Source: Thioalkalivibrio sp. (lineage in GTDB: Bacteria > Pseudomonadota > Gammaproteobacteria > Ectothiorhodospirales > Ectothiorhodospiraceae). From it: 7,028 nt of DNA. This document shows, one piece after another, positions 4,839 to 7,028 of this stretch; within the stretch, counting starts at the first letter, position 1, and every line of letters starts with the position of its first letter. Location: the NCBI GenBank assembly GCA_007120155.1, contig SKOF01000484.1:1-7028 (forward strand), written 5' to 3'. A program made the translations under genes and the position numbers. The notes under the pieces were generated by a model. The model was not told the origin of the DNA. It did no database searches and saw only the letters and a program-made list of their open reading frames with translations.

Positions 4839-7028
4839 ACCACGACAGCCAGCAGGATGCGGGCAAGACGGATACAGGCGCATTTGAAGTCGATCCAGCC
4901 ACCGGGGATCGGGCTTCCGCCGTCGCGCGGCGTCCCATTCTGCCCGGATGGCTGCGGGGTCAGACGGGCCAGCGCCGCGCCATCGTCATCGCGTTCGTGC
5001 TGGTGCTGCTGGGCCTGTCCTATGCCCAGTGGCCCCGTGGCCCGGACCTGCTTGCCTATGACCTGGCCGCGCGCCTCATTCCCGCCGAAGCGGGCCTTGC
5101 CGGCGTGGCACTCGTGGATACGGGTCCCGGCCCCGTTGACTATGACGTCCTCGCCCGTGCCGTGGACATCCTTGCCGCCCAGGGCGTGAACCGGCTCGGC
5201 ATCTACCTGCCCCTGCATCAGCGTCAGTCCCCACCGGACATGCAGTCCCTGATCCTGGAGTCCGACCGGGGCGCGCTTGGTGCGCCCGCCCCGGCATGGC
5301 TGACACGCCTGGACCGGGATGCCCGCCTTGCCGACGCCCTGCGCCGCCACGGGGGAGCCGTACTGGCCGCCTTTCCGGACGCCACCGGTGACACGGCCCG
5401 GGGTGGGACGCTGAGCCGGATCAATGCGGCACCCATGGCCTGGTATGCCCGGCCGTGGCTTGCGATGTTTATGCGAACGCCCGGTCCGGCCCGCCTGGAG
5501 ACGCCCTTGCAGGCGCCCCTGCCGGATCTCGCCAGCGTCGCGCGTGACGTCGGTGCCGCGCTGCCTGTCACCGCGCCCACCGGGGTCAGGCTCGCCGTCA
5601 ACGAACCCGGCGGGCCTTGGGCCGGGTTTCTGCTACCCCTGTTGAACCACGGTGACGCCGCGACCGCGCAGATCAGGCTCGAACCCGGCCGCGGGGTGCG
5701 CCTGGGCACTGAACTGCGCCCCCTCGGACCGGACCTGTCGGCCCATCCGATCCCCCCACGCCGGGACCCCCGCGCGAACGGTCTGCTTGTCTACGATCTG
5801 GATACGCTGCTGGCCGGCAACGCCAGCCTGGAAGGGCGCACCGTCATCCTCGGGCGGGTTGACAACCAGGCCCCGTCGGTGAATCTGGGCTCGGGCGTGA
5901 CACTGCCGGACGCCGTCTGGCAGACCTATGCCCTGGGCAGCCTGATGGACGGACGCGCCATATGGGTGCCCGCCTGGTTCCACGGCATCGAGCGGGTGCT
6001 GCTGTTACTGGTGGGACTCTACCTGTTGGCCCTGCCCCTGCAACTGACCAGCCGCACCGCGGGCCTGCTGCTGTCACTCCTGATCGTGGTGGTGGTGTTC
6101 AACGCCGGCATCCTGATGCTGCTGGTGCACCACATGTGGTTGCCCGTCACCCTGCCGGTCCTCGCCCTGCTGGCGGGTCACGGGTTGTTATGGGCCTGGC
6201 TGCGCCACACGGACATCCTGTCCCGGGACCGCCGCGATGCCTCGGAGGCCCATTATCAGCTGGGCAGCCTGTTGCGATCCCAGGGACAGCTTGAGCCGGC
6301 CTTCGATCACCTGCGCCGCGTGCGCAATGTGGACGAACCCCTGTGCCAGCAGCTGTACCAGCTTGGCCATGACCTGGTGCGCCGCCGCCAGTATGCCCGG
6401 GCCATGGACGTGTACACGCATCTGGACACCGTCTCCCCCCGTTATCGGGACGTGCCGGTACGCATCCTGCGTTTGCGCGGCGTGTCCAAACCGGCCCGCA
6501 AGCGCCTGGGACAGGATCTCACCAGGATGGAGAACACCCTGATTGTCGATGGCGACACCCTGGAGAAACCCACCCTCGGACGCTACCAGATCGAGCGCCA
6601 GCTGGGGCGTGGCTCCATGGGCATCGTCTACCTGGGCGTGGATCCCAAGATCAGCCGCAAGGTGGCGATCAAGACCCTGGCCCTGAATCAGGAGTTCGAG
6701 ACGGAACTGCTCGAGCAGGTGAAGATGCGCTTCTTCCGGGAGGCGGAGGCCTCCGGCCGCCTCAACCACCGCAACATCGTCACCATCTACGACGTGGGCG
6801 AGGAGCACGACCTGGCCTTCATCGCCATGGATTACCTGGAGGGCACGGCCCTGGACGCCTACACACGGGCGGACAACCTGCTGCCCGTGGGCGAGGTCCT
6901 GGAGGTATGCGCCCAGGTGGCGGACGGGCTCGCCTATGCCCATGGCCAGCAGGTGATCCATCGGGACGTCAAGCCCGCCAACGTCATCTACGACCGCGAC
7001 AAGGGTTCGGTCACCATCACCGACTTCG
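4835..7028 (+). CDS. CHASE2-like sensor, TPR, membrane-anchored Ser/Thr protein kinase, partial (C-terminus beyond window)
   Basis: Hanks-type Ser/Thr kinase with a periplasmic sensor; 731 codons are visible. TM1 is at about residues 49-65. A Pro/Ala-rich periplasmic region of roughly 320 residues follows; its end (GRTVILG at 335-341, then LPDAVWQTYALGSLMDG) matches the C-terminal part of CHASE2 domains, while the rest is divergent. TM segments lie at about 387-404, 409-431 and 434-456. Two TPR-like repeats span about 471-540. The kinase domain starts at about 582: glycine loop GRGSMGIV (591-598), catalytic K613 in VAIK, alpha-C E636, HRDVKPANV with D711, K713 and N716, and the window stops at TDF of the DFG motif (D730). 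It therefore looks catalytically competent. The GTG at 4835 gives about 48 cytoplasmic residues before TM1, with GGGAG 11 bases upstream and a GTGA overlap with the small ORF. The frame stays open upstream, so a start further left (e.g. GTG 4787) is possible. The signal and targets are unknown. Confidence 0.93.
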   Translation, partial: MNHDSQQDAGKTDTGAFEVDPATGDRASAVARRPILPGWLRGQTGQRRAIVIAFVLVLLGLSYAQWPRGPDLLAYDLAARLIPAEAGLAGVALVDTGPGPVDYDVLARAVDILAAQGVNRLGIYLPLHQRQSPPDMQSLILESDRGALGAPAPAWLTRLDRDARLADALRRHGGAVLAAFPDATGDTARGGTLSRINAAPMAWYARPWLAMFMRTPGPARLETPLQAPLPDLASVARDVGAALPVTAPTGVRLAVNEPGGPWAGFLLPLLNHGDAATAQIRLEPGRGVRLGTELRPLGPDLSAHPIPPRRDPRANGLLVYDLDTLLAGNASLEGRTVILGRVDNQAPSVNLGSGVTLPDAVWQTYALGSLMDGRAIWVPAWFHGIERVLLLLVGLYLLALPLQLTSRTAGLLLSLLIVVVVFNAGILMLLVHHMWLPVTLPVLALLAGHGLLWAWLRHTDILSRDRRDASEAHYQLGSLLRSQGQLEPAFDHLRRVRNVDEPLCQQLYQLGHDLVRRRQYARAMDVYTHLDTVSPRYRDVPVRILRLRGVSKPARKRLGQDLTRMENTLIVDGDTLEKPTLGRYQIERQLGRGSMGIVYLGVDPKISRKVAIKTLALNQEFETELLEQVKMRFFREAEASGRLNHRNIVTIYDVGEEHDLAFIAMDYLEGTALDAYTRADNLLPVGEVLEVCAQVADGLAYAHGQQVIHRDVKPANVIYDRDKGSVTITDF

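Noticed and set aside
4500..4883. Minus-strand 127-codon open frame antisense to the kinase leader
   Set aside because: It has no Shine-Dalgarno and no recognisable domain, its composition is Pro/Gly/Arg/His shadow-like, and its frame does not carry the GC-rich third positions.
3989..5350. In-frame upstream extension of yqjG on the minus strand (up to 777 codons)
   Set aside because: High GC keeps the frame open, but YqjG proteins begin at the MSLMVNG position. The extension lies antisense to the LysR remnant and the kinase and shows no homology I can recognise.
1..7028. Insertion sequences, CRISPR arrays, tRNA or rRNA genes, phage genes
   Set aside because: I saw no transposase or integrase motifs, regularly spaced repeats or RNA-gene signatures. 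All long coding regions are accounted for by the genes listed.

Overview
The window comes from a high-GC bacterium, most likely a gammaproteobacterium. That placement is an inference. It rests on the strongly GC-biased third codon positions, a YqjG-type glutathionyl-hydroquinone reductase very close to the E. coli protein, an AcrB-like RND pump, and a CHASE2-TPR-Ser/Thr kinase of the kind I associate with chromosomes of environmental Gammaproteobacteria. I cannot name the genus.

Left block (1-3988, minus strand). Reading leftwards, the genes are a glutathionyl-hydroquinone reductase (yqjG type, 3988-3017), an 80-base gap, an RND periplasmic adaptor (2936-1854), and an RND inner-membrane pump (from 1857, running off the left edge). 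Adaptor and pump overlap by ATGA, so they form one translationally coupled unit. The reductase lies upstream in the same direction and may or may not share their transcript. No outer-membrane channel gene is present.

Middle block (about 4061-4834). Divergent from yqjG is the C-terminal effector-binding half of a LysR-type regulator. The DNA-binding half is gone, because the upstream space is filled by the intact yqjG gene. I call it a truncated pseudogene and probably the relic of the local regulator. It is followed by a leader of about 290 bases with a weak promoter candidate, a strong Shine-Dalgarno, a 50-codon ORF of unknown function and three successive inverted repeats.

Right block (4835-7028, plus strand). 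A large membrane Ser/Thr protein kinase starts at a GTG that overlaps the stop of the small ORF (GTGA). It has one TM segment, a divergent CHASE2-like periplasmic sensor, three TM segments, two TPR-like repeats and a Hanks-type kinase domain. The window ends inside the DFG motif.

Functionally, the left half looks like quinone/xenobiotic defence (reduction of glutathionyl-quinones plus efflux), and the right half is a signalling locus. I found no convincing novel system. The items most worth checking are the decapitated LysR gene and the structured small-ORF leader of the kinase.
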